A stretch of DNA of 64,000 nt from a bacterium (GTDB lineage Bacteria; Electryoneota; Electryoneia; Electryoneales; Electryoneaceae), in NCBI GenBank assembly GCA_020444265.1, contig JAHLLH010000002.1:547033-611032 (forward strand), read 5' to 3'. The translations under genes were made by a program, and so were the position numbers. Below, in pieces: positions 9,195 to 19,045 of this stretch. The notes beneath the pieces are model-generated. The model saw only the letters and a list, made by a program, of their open reading frames with translations, had not been told where the DNA came from and searched no databases. The first letter of the stretch is position 1. Each line of letters starts with the position of its first letter.

Positions 9195-10220
9195 ATGAAA
9201 CGAAACAGACTGCTAAGTGCCGTGCTGGCGTTCGTGCTGATCGCACCGGGTTTCGCGTACGGTCAGGCGAAGGTGGGCACAACCGGTGCCAACTTCCTCA
9301 AGATCGGACCGACATCCCGTGGTGTCGCGATGGCGGATGCCTTCCTGCCGATCGCGGATGATGTGTCCGCGCTCTGGTACAATCCGGGTGGGCTGGTCAA
9401 CATTCGACAGACTCAGCTTGCCCTGACCCATGTGGACTACCCGGCGGATCTGCTGACCTATGATTTCCTCGGTTATGTCCAGCCGCTGCCCGCGATGGGC
9501 GCCGCATTGGGAATCCAGGTTTTCGGACTCAACTCCGGCGAGATGGATGAAACGACCCCGGCTCGCGTTTTCGGTACCGGACGTACCTTTGGTGCGTCGG
9601 ACCTCGCAGCGGGCGTGACCTATGCGCAGCGTCTGACCGACAAGTTCTCCGTCGGCGCCACCGCCAAGTACCTGCAGGAAAACCTGGCGGACGAGACGGC
9701 GTTTGGCTGGGCGGTGGATGTAGGAACCTTCTACAACACCGGCTGGAAATCGCTGCGGATCGCGATGTTGATTTCGAACTTCGGCCCGGACATGGAGTTC
9801 ATCAGCACGCCTTTCCCGATGCCGATCATGTTCAAATTCGGCGTTGCGGCAGACGTGATGAAATCGGACCGGAACCGACTCACCCTCGCGGTGGAAGGAC
9901 TTCATCCCAACGATAACGTTGAAGAGCTGCATATCGGGCTTGAATACGCGTTGAACGAGATGGCGTTCCTCCGCGTCGGGAAAAAGTTCAACGGATTCCA
10001 GCGCAGTTCGTACGAAGACTTCGAGGATGATCCTGAGGCGAACGATCCTTTCATCGAATACCCTGTCCTGAATGAGGATGGTTCGATTTCGATGCATGGG
10101 ATTTCGTTCGGTGGTGGTGTGTTGATTCCGGGTCTCGGCCTTGGCGTGGACTATGCGTACGCGCAGATTGGCTACCTCGGAAACATTCACCGCTTCAGTC
10201 TCAGTTACAAGTTCCGTTGA
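9195..10220 (+). CDS. PorV/PorQ-family outer-membrane beta-barrel protein
   Basis: A 341-residue protein with a signal peptide (MKRNRLL...FAYGQ) and the hallmark start of the PorV/PorQ/UPF0164 family: GANFLKIGPTSRGVAMADAF followed by ADDVSALWYNPGGL. It ends in an aromatic-rich strand (FSLSYKFR), typical of FadL-like outer-membrane barrels. In Bacteroidota, PorV (LptO) is the T9SS shuttle that accepts cargo with a C-terminal sorting domain and hands it to the attachment complex; other family members may be transporters. I chose ATG 9195 rather than an upstream in-frame ATG because a ribosome-binding site (GCGAGGTG) precedes it and the signal peptide begins there. The gene is flanked by two T9SS cargo genes, which favours a secretion role. 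Confidence 0.82.
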   Translation: MKRNRLLSAVLAFVLIAPGFAYGQAKVGTTGANFLKIGPTSRGVAMADAFLPIADDVSALWYNPGGLVNIRQTQLALTHVDYPADLLTYDFLGYVQPLPAMGAALGIQVFGLNSGEMDETTPARVFGTGRTFGASDLAAGVTYAQRLTDKFSVGATAKYLQENLADETAFGWAVDVGTFYNTGWKSLRIAMLISNFGPDMEFISTPFPMPIMFKFGVAADVMKSDRNRLTLAVEGLHPNDNVEELHIGLEYALNEMAFLRVGKKFNGFQRSSYEDFEDDPEANDPFIEYPVLNEDGSISMHGISFGGGVLIPGLGLGVDYAYAQIGYLGNIHRFSLSYKFR

Positions 10221-10313
10221 GACGTACGTGTGTGATGTTGTCAAACCGTCGGGTACGCTTTAGCGTCCTGAACGGTGAACCAGGATTTACTGAATCAATG
10301 GCGAGGTGATATC

Positions 10314-13300
10314 GTGCGTCAGATCACCAGAGGGATCGCAGTAGGTGCTATCCTCCTGCTCGCAGCAACGGGCCTTTTCGCCCAAACCGATGTGGGTGGA
10401 TCACCGATCACGAGCGATCAGACCTGGGACCTGGCAGGGAGCCCCTACCGGGTCATCGGGGATGTCTTTGTTGATACATCGGCAACCCTGACGATCGAGG
10501 CGGGTGTAACCGTGCAGTTTACAGGCCCCTTTGAAGTACGTATCAAAGGTATCCTGCATTCGAACGGTGCTCTGCCAGAGGTACCTCAGAACGTGCGTGT
10601 TGAACCCGACGAGGTCAACTGGGTGACGTTTACCCAGGACACGACGGGCTTGGCAATGGACCAGCGTTGGAAGGGTATCCGCTTTGACAACGCCAAGAGC
10701 GGGTCGGTGATCGAATGGACGATCATCGAGTTTGGATACGCACGCGGCGAATGGCCCGACAACAATGGTGGCGGCCTATACGTTAAGGCGACATCCCCAC
10801 GGATTGAAGGGGTTGTCCTGAGGGCAAACAGGGCGGACAACTTTGGCGGGGGCGCCTACATCGTCTCATCAGCATCGACATTCCGTAATAACCTGATTGT
10901 CGATAACTATGCTGATGTCTCCGGTGGCGGTCTCTACCTGGACTTGGCAACCATTCCGTTGCACAATGTTACGGTGGTGAACAACATCGCCGGTGCGACC
11001 GATGGCATCGCGGCCTCCCATGGCAACGGTGTTTACTTCGGGCCGGGAATCAACCCGTACATCCGTTCCAGCATTTTTTATCAGAATCAGCATGTGAACT
11101 CGGATGATGAGGGGTACTTCAACGCGGGCCAGAATACCAGCAGTGATCCGGAAATTCGTGCCAGCATTGATACCTCATTCCCGCAGGACGATATCGCAAA
11201 CCAGGTGTTCAGCGATCCGGACGAGGCTGGTTTTAAGGAGTTCTTCTTCTACACCCTGAGTGATTCTTCGATTGGTGTGGATGGCGGGATTCTGGATAAT
11301 GATCGCTGGGTCAACGAACCGACCCCGAATGGTGGGCCGAATGGTGGACGTATCAACATGGGTGCCTTTGGCGGTACTCAGCTTGGTGCCAAATCCCTTC
11401 CTGTGGCCATGCCGCTTAACACCCGAAACGAACGCAACTCGCGTGTCATCTTCCAGCCGGCACGTCCGGGCGAATCGACATCATCGTCCGCCCAGATCAT
11501 TAACATCGGTGCCGGTCTGTTGACCCTGCGTCATGACAGCTTGCGGTTCATGGAGGCCATTTCCGAGGATCGTTTCGAAATCCCCTACTTCCAGCCGATG
11601 AATGTCCGGCCGGACAGCCTCGGGGCTTTCGAGATCATCTACCATGCGTCTGCTGGCGATTCACTTCTCGATTCGCTTGAGATCGGAACCAATGGCGGTC
11701 CCGTCCGTTTCGGGCTTCGTGCACTCTCTATCGATCCCTTGATCGAGGTTGATATCACTCCGATCGACTTCGGGGTCGTTAATATCGGTGAACCGGAAAG
11801 CCGCGAACTCATTATTGGCAACAGCGGTACCTCGGCCTTGACATGCAGCTTCTCGTACCGGACAGGCAACTTCGACGAGATCAGCCAGATCACGATCGCG
11901 CCGGGGGAAGAAGACACGGTGACGGTCGTCTGCGATCCAATCTCGACCGGGCCAATTTCGGACATTCTGCGCATTGGCAACACCGATTCGCCTCGTTCCA
12001 TCGAGCTGAATGCATATGGTCGAGGTGCGATTCCGGAAGTTCTCTGGCCGCTGGAAGACGAGATCGATTTTGCGTTTGTGAATGTGGACGATACCGCCGA
12101 AAAGATCATCGTGATGCGTAACAACGGTAATGAGCCGTTGGTCATTGATTCGGTCTATTCGTCCAACTCGATGTTCACGACCGACTTCGAATCTTTCCAG
12201 GCGGACAGCGCGCTGACGGATACGCTGGTCGTTTCCTTTACCCCGACCGAGCTGAACATCTTCGCCGATACTCTGAGGATCTACTCACCGCATCGCAGCT
12301 GGACCTATTACCTGTCCGGTCGTGGAACTGAAGGTGGTGTTTACTTCAGCGGTGATATTCCCAGTGAAGAAAACCGTATCCCCGATGTCTGGGGTGCAAA
12401 CGGGGAAACCGTCTACGTCTGCGCGGGCCCCTCGACCATTCCGCCGGGTGAATCGTTGACCATTCTCCCTGGTGTGCGTGTGCTGTTCGAGTCGAACGAT
12501 TTCATCCAGATCGAGGGTACCATCGAGGTACTGGGTGTGGAAGGTGACTCGGTCTACTTCGAACCGCTCTTCAACCAGCGACATGGCGGTCTGCGATTCC
12601 TCGCCAGCAGCGCCGGAACCCGGATGAAGTACGCGGTTATCGACAGCGCCCGCAGTTGGACACTTGACGAGATCAACGATTACTTTGACTATTCGACCGC
12701 GGATGGCAACCTGATCCGTGCGGGTGAACCGCATTACCTGGCGCATGGAGGCGGCCTTAGCATTTACAATTGCAACCCGACGTTCACCGACATCGCCATC
12801 CGTAACAGCTTCAGCAACCAGGATGGTGGCGGCATGTGGATTTATCAGGCCGCTCCAACTTTGATCAATGTTGATATCGAGAATAACGAGGCAACCGGAA
12901 GCGGCGGTGGTGCCTACTTCTGGGGTAGCGCGCCCAACTTCCACGCCAGCTCGATCAACAATAATGTTGCCGGACTTCAGGGCGGTGGTGTTTACTTCAA
13001 ATCGTATTCCAACGCCTTGTTCACCAACAATGTTGTCCATGACAACCTGGCACATGGCTGGGGTGGTGCGGCGTATGTCACCGACCACAGCAACCCGTTG
13101 ATCCTGAACAACGTGCTTTACTCGAATCAGGACGACAGCCTTGCGAACGGTCTTTACGCAGCGGGCGCATCACGGCCGATTATTCGGAACACGGTACTGT
13201 GGGAGACGGATGGCGAGTCGATCGTCAACCTGACCGGCACCGAAGTGATTGCTCGCTACAGTGTTATTCAAGGCGGGTTCCCTGCTGGTACGAACATCCT

Positions 13301-14459
13301 CGATACCGATCCGATGCTCGACCTGGCGAATGGTTATGTGCCCCTGGCCGGCAGCCCGCTGATTGATGCTGGTGATCCTGCGGAAGCGTTCGAAGATTAC
13401 AGCTTCCCGCCATCCCAGGGTGAAGCGCGAGGCGACATCGGTATTACCGGTGGTCCTTATGCTGCCTATATCGGTGGTGCGGTTCTTCGAATGGCTGTCT
13501 TCCGCAACCCGGCAAGCCCTCGTGGCCTCCAGTTTGTTATCAACGGGATGCAGGCATTGGACGGTGGTGCACCGCAGGTCACCCTGACCACGTTTAATGG
13601 GGAAGAAGATCTGTCGGTGAGCACGGTGGACAACACCCACCACATCTGGCGTGCACCCTATGTCGCCGAAGAATCGGTCTTCTTCGAGGTCGAAGCATCT
13701 GGCGCTGTTGGTGGGGAGTTGGTGTCAACCAGACGCCGTGGAACGATTGCCCTCTTCAAGACCGCCACAGGTGGTTTGATGAATCTCGCCTCCGGTGCAC
13801 GGCTTGTTCTGCCGCCGTACGCCCTCAGCCAGGATGTCGTTCTGCTCGGACAGGCTGAAATTTCCACCAACCTTCCCGAGGAAGCTTCCTTCGCGAGCAT
13901 TGCGGCTGAACGCTTCAATATCTCCGGGCCTGCTGGTAGCTGGAGCGAGGCTGCCGAACTGGTGGTGCCGTATGACGATCAGGTTGTGATGACAGGTCGT
14001 GAACGTGGCCTCTCAGTCTGGCGTCACACAGACGGAAGCGGATGGCAGCAGCTTAACAGCTCTGTCGAGCCGGACAACAAGACCGTCCATGCAACGGTGG
14101 ATGGTCCGGGCAGCTTTGTGGTGCTGTATCAGACGACATCTGAGAGCAGCGATCTGCTGCCACAAACGTCGGTACTTGGCAACAACTACCCGAACCCTTT
14201 CAACCCGACCACGACGATCCCCTTCAACCTCCGGGGATCGGCAGAGCTTTCGATCTCGGTATTCAACGTGCTCGGCCAGAAGGTGGCGACAGTTACTCAT
14301 GGCTGGTACACCGCAGGACAGCATAATGTGGTCTGGGATGGCCGGGATATTTCCGGGCACCAGGTTGCCAGCGGTGTTTATCTCTACCGGATGGAAACAC
14401 ATCCCGCGGACGGGTCAAAAGGCATCACGCAGACCCGTAAGCTGGTCCTGATGCGATAA
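10314..14459 (+). CDS. Large T9SS-secreted beta-helix protein with sorting domain
   Basis: Exported protein of 1381 residues from the GTG at 10314, chosen because GAGGTG lies at ideal distance and a signal peptide (RGIAVGAILLLAATGLFAQ) follows; an ATG at 10275 is the alternative. Order of parts: a right-handed beta-helix (about 25-370; repeated GGGLYxxxxxP and NN turns), an ASPM/Hydin-like choice-of-anchor segment with repeated IDFGVVNIGEPESRELII-type units (about 480-660), a second beta-helix (about 680-1040), a beta-rich region, and a classical T9SS type A sorting domain (NNYPNPFNPTTTIPFNL, ISVFNVLGQKVATV, WDGRDISGHQVASGVYLYRM). The beta-helix opening modules resemble those of the lipoprotein at 4292-6355. 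It is probably displayed on the cell surface as an adhesin or polymer-binding protein. No active site is recognised. Confidence 0.85.
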   Translation: MRQITRGIAVGAILLLAATGLFAQTDVGGSPITSDQTWDLAGSPYRVIGDVFVDTSATLTIEAGVTVQFTGPFEVRIKGILHSNGALPEVPQNVRVEPDEVNWVTFTQDTTGLAMDQRWKGIRFDNAKSGSVIEWTIIEFGYARGEWPDNNGGGLYVKATSPRIEGVVLRANRADNFGGGAYIVSSASTFRNNLIVDNYADVSGGGLYLDLATIPLHNVTVVNNIAGATDGIAASHGNGVYFGPGINPYIRSSIFYQNQHVNSDDEGYFNAGQNTSSDPEIRASIDTSFPQDDIANQVFSDPDEAGFKEFFFYTLSDSSIGVDGGILDNDRWVNEPTPNGGPNGGRINMGAFGGTQLGAKSLPVAMPLNTRNERNSRVIFQPARPGESTSSSAQIINIGAGLLTLRHDSLRFMEAISEDRFEIPYFQPMNVRPDSLGAFEIIYHASAGDSLLDSLEIGTNGGPVRFGLRALSIDPLIEVDITPIDFGVVNIGEPESRELIIGNSGTSALTCSFSYRTGNFDEISQITIAPGEEDTVTVVCDPISTGPISDILRIGNTDSPRSIELNAYGRGAIPEVLWPLEDEIDFAFVNVDDTAEKIIVMRNNGNEPLVIDSVYSSNSMFTTDFESFQADSALTDTLVVSFTPTELNIFADTLRIYSPHRSWTYYLSGRGTEGGVYFSGDIPSEENRIPDVWGANGETVYVCAGPSTIPPGESLTILPGVRVLFESNDFIQIEGTIEVLGVEGDSVYFEPLFNQRHGGLRFLASSAGTRMKYAVIDSARSWTLDEINDYFDYSTADGNLIRAGEPHYLAHGGGLSIYNCNPTFTDIAIRNSFSNQDGGGMWIYQAAPTLINVDIENNEATGSGGGAYFWGSAPNFHASSINNNVAGLQGGGVYFKSYSNALFTNNVVHDNLAHGWGGAAYVTDHSNPLILNNVLYSNQDDSLANGLYAAGASRPIIRNTVLWETDGESIVNLTGTEVIARYSVIQGGFPAGTNILDTDPMLDLANGYVPLAGSPLIDAGDPAEAFEDYSFPPSQGEARGDIGITGGPYAAYIGGAVLRMAVFRNPASPRGLQFVINGMQALDGGAPQVTLTTFNGEEDLSVSTVDNTHHIWRAPYVAEESVFFEVEASGAVGGELVSTRRRGTIALFKTATGGLMNLASGARLVLPPYALSQDVVLLGQAEISTNLPEEASFASIAAERFNISGPAGSWSEAAELVVPYDDQVVMTGRERGLSVWRHTDGSGWQQLNSSVEPDNKTVHATVDGPGSFVVLYQTTSESSDLLPQTSVLGNNYPNPFNPTTTIPFNLRGSAELSISVFNVLGQKVATVTHGWYTAGQHNVVWDGRDISGHQVASGVYLYRMETHPADGSKGITQTRKLVLMR

Positions 14460-14469
14460 GGAGTAAGCT

Positions 14470-15096
14470 ATGCGTGCAGTGATTTTTAAGCGATCCTACA
14501 CTGCGGTCGCCCTGGCACTCGCCCTCCTGATGTGCGTGGGATGCTCAGGATGTGAGGATGACCCGACCAGTCCGGATGACGGTCCGGACGCGGTGGAACT
14601 GACTCGGGACGGCTGGAATGCCTTCGAGGCACTCGATTGGACCGGAGCGTTGGACAATTTCGAACGCGCGATCAATCGTGGTGCCGAGTCCACTGAAGCG
14701 TACAGTGGTGCTGGATGGGCCAACTTCAGGTTGGGCAACCAGGCTGATGCCCGGGTTCGTTGGAATGAGGGCCTTCAGGAAATTGGCGGCGTGCATGACA
14801 TCAACTTCGGTCTTGCTTCGCTCGATATGCTGGAAGACGATTTTGATTCCGCAATCGACCATTTCCTGGCGGTGCTTGAGACTCACCCGAACTATACCTT
14901 TATCCACGCTTCGGGGATCAACAACGACGACATCCGTCTCGGGCTCGCGCAGTGCTACTTTTTCAACGAGGAGTATCAGAACTCTCTGGCGCAGGTCCAG
15001 GTGCTGAACTCCAGATTCGAGGCCGACTTGACGACTGTGGAAGGTCTGACCGAGTTGAGCCAGGAAATTGACCGGCTGATCTCGATCTACGGCTAA
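14470..15096 (+). CDS. TPR-containing lipoprotein
   Basis: A 208-residue protein with a lipoprotein-type signal ending near LLMCVGC-SGC (a second Cys follows) and then Asp/Pro-rich linker sequence. The mature part is helical, with TPR-like units (AFEALDWTGALDNFERAINR, AYSGAGWANFRLGNQADARV). TPR lipoproteins usually act as periplasmic scaffolds for outer-membrane or secretion machinery. AAGGAG overlaps the stop codon of the preceding gene and serves as its ribosome-binding site, so it is co-transcribed and probably translationally coupled with the T9SS cargo gene. The partner is not known; the inner leaflet of the outer membrane is the likely location. Confidence 0.75.
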   Translation: MRAVIFKRSYTAVALALALLMCVGCSGCEDDPTSPDDGPDAVELTRDGWNAFEALDWTGALDNFERAINRGAESTEAYSGAGWANFRLGNQADARVRWNEGLQEIGGVHDINFGLASLDMLEDDFDSAIDHFLAVLETHPNYTFIHASGINNDDIRLGLAQCYFFNEEYQNSLAQVQVLNSRFEADLTTVEGLTELSQEIDRLISIYG

Positions 15097-15111
15097 TCGG
15101 GAGACCAAACC

Positions 15112-17109
15112 ATGCGAAAAAGCAACCGCCTGATCATCGTCTTTCTGGCATTGAGTCTGCTGTTGGCAGTACTGGCAGGCTGTGCTGAGATGCAAGGCGA
15201 CGTGGACGAGAACAGGGCGCCAAACGTATTCTTCGTGAACGTGCACGACAGCAGTGCGAGCATCGTTTATGACTATGCGCCGGTGATTCAGTGGCACGGG
15301 AACGATCCTGATGGCTTTGTAGACCATTATTCCTATGCTGACATCACCGACTCTGCGGCCATTCAGAATCCGGAAGGGTACATCAACCAGATTCCGGCTG
15401 AAGTCTGGAAAGACACCATCGCCACTTCTGCCCGAATCTTCCTGCTCTCCGAAGCAGGGGATACGACGGAACATGTCTTTTACGTCCGCTGTGAGGACAA
15501 CGAAGGCATGCTCAGCGATATCGCCTATCGGACCTTCTTCCGCACCAACCGTCCACCGGACGTTCCCAAGATCGGGATTACGGGTGAGGATGAGGATAAT
15601 TTCTCAGAACGGCGTGTGATTACGAGCGATACGCTCTTCAGCGCACCTGAAATTACCTCCACCTTCCCGGGCATCTCCTTCTCCTGGCGCGGCAAGGATC
15701 CGGATGACAAAGCGTTGTTCAAGATCCCGTTGGAATTCCAGGCGATCTTGATCAAGTCGCCGTCGGATACCGTCTTTGTCCGGAACTGGTCGGATGACAC
15801 GGATATCACTCTTGCAGACCTTGAGACGGGTAACTATACGCTCAATGTCTGGGCACGGGATGATGGCTTCACCCGTTCGGTCAACCCGGCGCGGATCGAG
15901 TTTTACGTCATTCGTCCGACCTTTGAGCACCATCTGTTGGTCGTCTACGAATCGAACAACCAGGGAACGATTGCCACCCTTCCAAGCACAGCGAGCAGTA
16001 TGGCGTTCTATGATGGGATTTTGCAGGATGCCAACGAATCGCTGGAGAACGTAGAGTTCGACTTTGACGGGTTGGATGTTCAGTACATGGTGATCAACCA
16101 GGCGCAAATTACGGCTGCGAATCTGCCATCTCGATCCCTCATTTCCCAGTATCAGATGGTGATATTTATTCAGGATCAGTTCAAAACGGCCAGCTTCTCG
16201 ACGAGTAACTATATCCCGGAGAAGGCCAATCTGCTGGGAGATTATCTCGCAGTTGGTGGACGTGCCTGGCTGGTTGGCCGCATGATGGGTGGCCAGATGT
16301 TGAACTGGACTTCGGCATCAGCAACTGAACGTGATATCTACTTGCGCTATTTTGGTGTCAGCAGTATCACGACAACCTCTTGGTTGAGAACCGGATCGCT
16401 TTGTTACGCCGAATTCATCGGTTCAAGAAAGGCGATTGCTGAATTCCCGGACTTGGCTTATGATTACGCCAAGGCTGCAGAGAATTGGCTGGAAACACCT
16501 GGTTACCTGCCGAACAGTGAAGGCCAGTCCGGAGTCGAACGTATTGAGCGTGCGCAGGGTGCGCAGACGACTCAATACATTTACTCCAACACTGCTGGAA
16601 GCTTGATCGAAACAGAGCCTGAAGATGCCACAGTGGTGCAAGCTGTGACCATCAACGGTGTGAACATCAACTATCCGCCTACACCCACAACCTGCTACTT
16701 GCAGACAGCAAATCCGAACATCGAAGAGGTGCTTTCGGTTGTGAATGTCACCAAGCAGGAAGCGGGTGCAGTCAATGCGGTTGGTGAAGTGGTTTTCGTC
16801 AACAACAGAACCATATTTGTCAGCTATGACGAAGGTCAGCCCTGGGCCGACAGCGATTCGCTCGCGGTAACCTACACCTACGATCCAATTTCCGATTTCC
16901 ACCTGAAGCCGTGCGCGATCCGCTACGAGGGTGTTGACAATGGCGATGTCTTTGCCGAGTTGCGATTCCGCACCGCTCTGACCGCCTACTCCCCCTATTT
17001 CATGGAACGTGATGGAGTGTTGGAAGAGTGGATCCTGATGTTAGACTGGTTCTTCAATCCCGAGTTGAACAGTGGTGGTATTATCATTGATTTTGACACG
17101 GGTGGTTGA
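15112..17109 (+). CDS. Large lipoprotein of unknown function, last gene of the surface operon
   Basis: A 665-residue protein with a textbook lipobox LAGC (Cys near residue 22). The first third is beta-rich and contains two Ig/Fn3-like segments (APVIQWHGNDPDGFVDHYSY; ISFSWRGKDPDDKALFKIPL). The middle (about 280-400) looks like an alpha/beta Rossmann-like or glutamine-amidotransferase-like fold (HHLLVVYES, YQMVIFIQDQF, LLGDYLAVGGRAWLVG), but I cannot see a catalytic Cys-His pair, so no activity is claimed. GGGAGA precedes the ATG. It lies 15 bases after the TPR lipoprotein gene and is followed by a strong terminator, so it closes the operon. Similar lipoproteins often accompany T9SS cargo in FCB genomes, but the role is unknown. 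Confidence 0.7.
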   Translation: MRKSNRLIIVFLALSLLLAVLAGCAEMQGDVDENRAPNVFFVNVHDSSASIVYDYAPVIQWHGNDPDGFVDHYSYADITDSAAIQNPEGYINQIPAEVWKDTIATSARIFLLSEAGDTTEHVFYVRCEDNEGMLSDIAYRTFFRTNRPPDVPKIGITGEDEDNFSERRVITSDTLFSAPEITSTFPGISFSWRGKDPDDKALFKIPLEFQAILIKSPSDTVFVRNWSDDTDITLADLETGNYTLNVWARDDGFTRSVNPARIEFYVIRPTFEHHLLVVYESNNQGTIATLPSTASSMAFYDGILQDANESLENVEFDFDGLDVQYMVINQAQITAANLPSRSLISQYQMVIFIQDQFKTASFSTSNYIPEKANLLGDYLAVGGRAWLVGRMMGGQMLNWTSASATERDIYLRYFGVSSITTTSWLRTGSLCYAEFIGSRKAIAEFPDLAYDYAKAAENWLETPGYLPNSEGQSGVERIERAQGAQTTQYIYSNTAGSLIETEPEDATVVQAVTINGVNINYPPTPTTCYLQTANPNIEEVLSVVNVTKQEAGAVNAVGEVVFVNNRTIFVSYDEGQPWADSDSLAVTYTYDPISDFHLKPCAIRYEGVDNGDVFAELRFRTALTAYSPYFMERDGVLEEWILMLDWFFNPELNSGGIIIDFDTGG

Positions 17110-17125
17110 TCCAACCTGGTAATCA

Positions 17126-17162
17126 ATAACGCCCGATCCGGATGTTCCGGATCGGGCGTTAT
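17126..17162. terminator. Strong bidirectional terminator
   Basis: A perfect 17-bp inverted repeat (17126-17142 and 17146-17162) with a 3-base loop sits between the convergent ends of the surface operon (stop 17109) and the GT39-like gene (stop 17185). AT-rich ends on both arms fit intrinsic termination in both directions. Confidence 0.85.
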
Positions 17163-17184
17163 CATTTGATCGTTGAAACCCTTA

Positions 17185-18930
17185 TCAGGGTAGTGTGACT
17201 CGTTTCTGCTTGAGGATACGAATCAGGTTGATGCGTGCATCCTCAAAATCAGGATTGAGACGAAGGGCGGCGCGGTAGCAGGTTTCCGCCATCTCACGTT
17301 TCCCTTGCAGTTCAGCGGCTACACCGAGGTTGTTCCACGCCTGGGTGTTCTTCGGGTCCTTGCGGGTCAGCTCCCGGAATACATCGTAGGCCTCATCATT
17401 TCGATCCTGGCGCAGGAGGCAAACTCCGAGGTTGAGGGCGGCGGTGGGATGGTATCGAGTATCCAGGATGTCACGGAAGAGTCCTTCCGCCTTTTTTACA
17501 TCCCCCAATCGCATCTCAGCATGGGCTACATGCAGTTCCCATTGACGTTCCTCCGGCACCTCGCCCATTGGATTCAGGCCGATACTGACGATAATCAGCA
17601 GACTGGCTGCAAGCAGACCACGAACCAGGCTGGGGACCTTGACCGGTCCCCGGCGTAATGTCCAGAGACGCTGCACACTCGCTCCAGAAAGCAACGTGAG
17701 AGCAGGTGCTACAGGAAAACGATAGCGTGCTGTGATAAAAAAAGCGAGCAGCGAAAGGGTATAAATGCCAGCGAAGGTAAGCACTGGCCGAATACCGGGC
17801 GCATGGTCCCATGCCCAGAAGAGAGAGGGCAGGCCGGTGATCAACAGTAGCGGGAATCCGATGATGACGAGGAAGGCAAAGAAGGGGTGAACCTCGCGCA
17901 GTAGCGGATGAAGGGCACGATTATTATTGATTTCGCGTGCATTGAGCAGTAATAACAGTTTTTTTCCTGTCAAGCGAAGAGCATCACCGGGGTGGTCGCG
18001 CCAGAATTCAAACGCTTTCAAGGTGTAGAAAGCGGAAACATCGGCATCATTAAGTTCCGCTCCCTCGATTTGTTCGGCACGCATCTTCACTTCGCTGCGA
18101 GTCCAATCGGCGCCGTAGACCGGGTCCACGGCATACGCGCCGGACGCACCAGGATGGTTGCCGAGATAGAGATTGATACCCCCCTGTGTGCTGATCGACA
18201 ATCCACCGCCATGCTGTACATTGTGCAACAGGATCGGCAGGACAATCAGCAGCATCAACAGGAACTGCAATAGTGGGATAAAACTACGCATCTTTCGCAG
18301 GTTGTCATCATTGCGACGAAACCACCATTGCGCCAGCATCAGTAGCGGCCACCAGAGCAGGGCATTGGCACGCAAGCCTGTCAGCAGGCCGAGGAGCAGG
18401 GCAGGGGGAAGAAGTGTGATCCAGGATTGACGGATTCGGTCCCACTCGAGCAGGGCGATCAGAAAAATGAATCCACTGACGAACAAGCTGGTGATCAGCC
18501 CTTCGCCGTCGAAGTAGATGCTCATGCCATACAACGCCCAGAGCAGGCCTGTCGTCCATCCTGCGGCCCATCCAAACCATCGCCGGGCAAGCAGGGCGAG
18601 GATGCCTGCTGAGAAGGACGAGAAGAGCACTTGGAGGAAACGGATGGGCCAAAAGGTGTCACCACCGAACAAGTGGCCCAGCAAGGCGATAACCTGCGGG
18701 TACAAAGGTGCGCGGAAGAACGCCCCCTCGGGGGGTGCCTCATGGAGGATCGCATCGGCCCAGTTGCGGTAAATCTCAGCGTCCATACCCGGGCTTAGCC
18801 ACGGGGCAAGATCGGATGCCATCAGCAAATAGACCGTGCGTACTGCGAGGGCGACAAGCGAGACCACGGCGAACAGGATGTAGGACTGCTTCCCGTGCCC
18901 GGTTTCTCCCGTGCCTGTTGCGAGTTCCAT
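17185..18930 (-). CDS. GT39-like polytopic glycosyltransferase with C-terminal TPR tail
   Basis: A 581-residue inner-membrane protein from ATG 18930; a GTG at 18969 would add 13 residues but has no ribosome-binding site. It has about ten to twelve hydrophobic segments. The first periplasmic loop carries an acidic motif (PGMDAEIYRNWADAIL) and FFRAPLYP, as in the PMT/ArnT/GT39 (GT-C) superfamily, which transfers sugars from polyprenyl-phosphate donors on the periplasmic side. The last 110 residues contain two or three TPR units (AALNLGVCLLRQDRNDEAYD; AWNNLGVAAELQGKREMAET), a combination common in environmental bacteria. The substrate cannot be predicted. It is divergently transcribed from the M20 peptidase and convergent with the surface operon. 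Confidence 0.72.
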   Translation of the reverse strand: MELATGTGETGHGKQSYILFAVVSLVALAVRTVYLLMASDLAPWLSPGMDAEIYRNWADAILHEAPPEGAFFRAPLYPQVIALLGHLFGGDTFWPIRFLQVLFSSFSAGILALLARRWFGWAAGWTTGLLWALYGMSIYFDGEGLITSLFVSGFIFLIALLEWDRIRQSWITLLPPALLLGLLTGLRANALLWWPLLMLAQWWFRRNDDNLRKMRSFIPLLQFLLMLLIVLPILLHNVQHGGGLSISTQGGINLYLGNHPGASGAYAVDPVYGADWTRSEVKMRAEQIEGAELNDADVSAFYTLKAFEFWRDHPGDALRLTGKKLLLLLNAREINNNRALHPLLREVHPFFAFLVIIGFPLLLITGLPSLFWAWDHAPGIRPVLTFAGIYTLSLLAFFITARYRFPVAPALTLLSGASVQRLWTLRRGPVKVPSLVRGLLAASLLIIVSIGLNPMGEVPEERQWELHVAHAEMRLGDVKKAEGLFRDILDTRYHPTAALNLGVCLLRQDRNDEAYDVFRELTRKDPKNTQAWNNLGVAAELQGKREMAETCYRAALRLNPDFEDARINLIRILKQKRVTLP

Positions 18931-19045
18931 GCTTGAACCCTGAGCTCTTTTCGCCGTATCCTGTCGCACAACAGAAAGTAGGTTCGCCAGCGCCTCCGGG
19001 CAATGGTAGATGGTGGTCCGGGTAGACGAACAGCAACGGTTGCGG

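Noticed and set aside
9213-10244. 343-codon open frame on the minus strand
   Set aside because: Antisense to the PorV-like gene, which has a signal peptide, family motifs and a ribosome-binding site.
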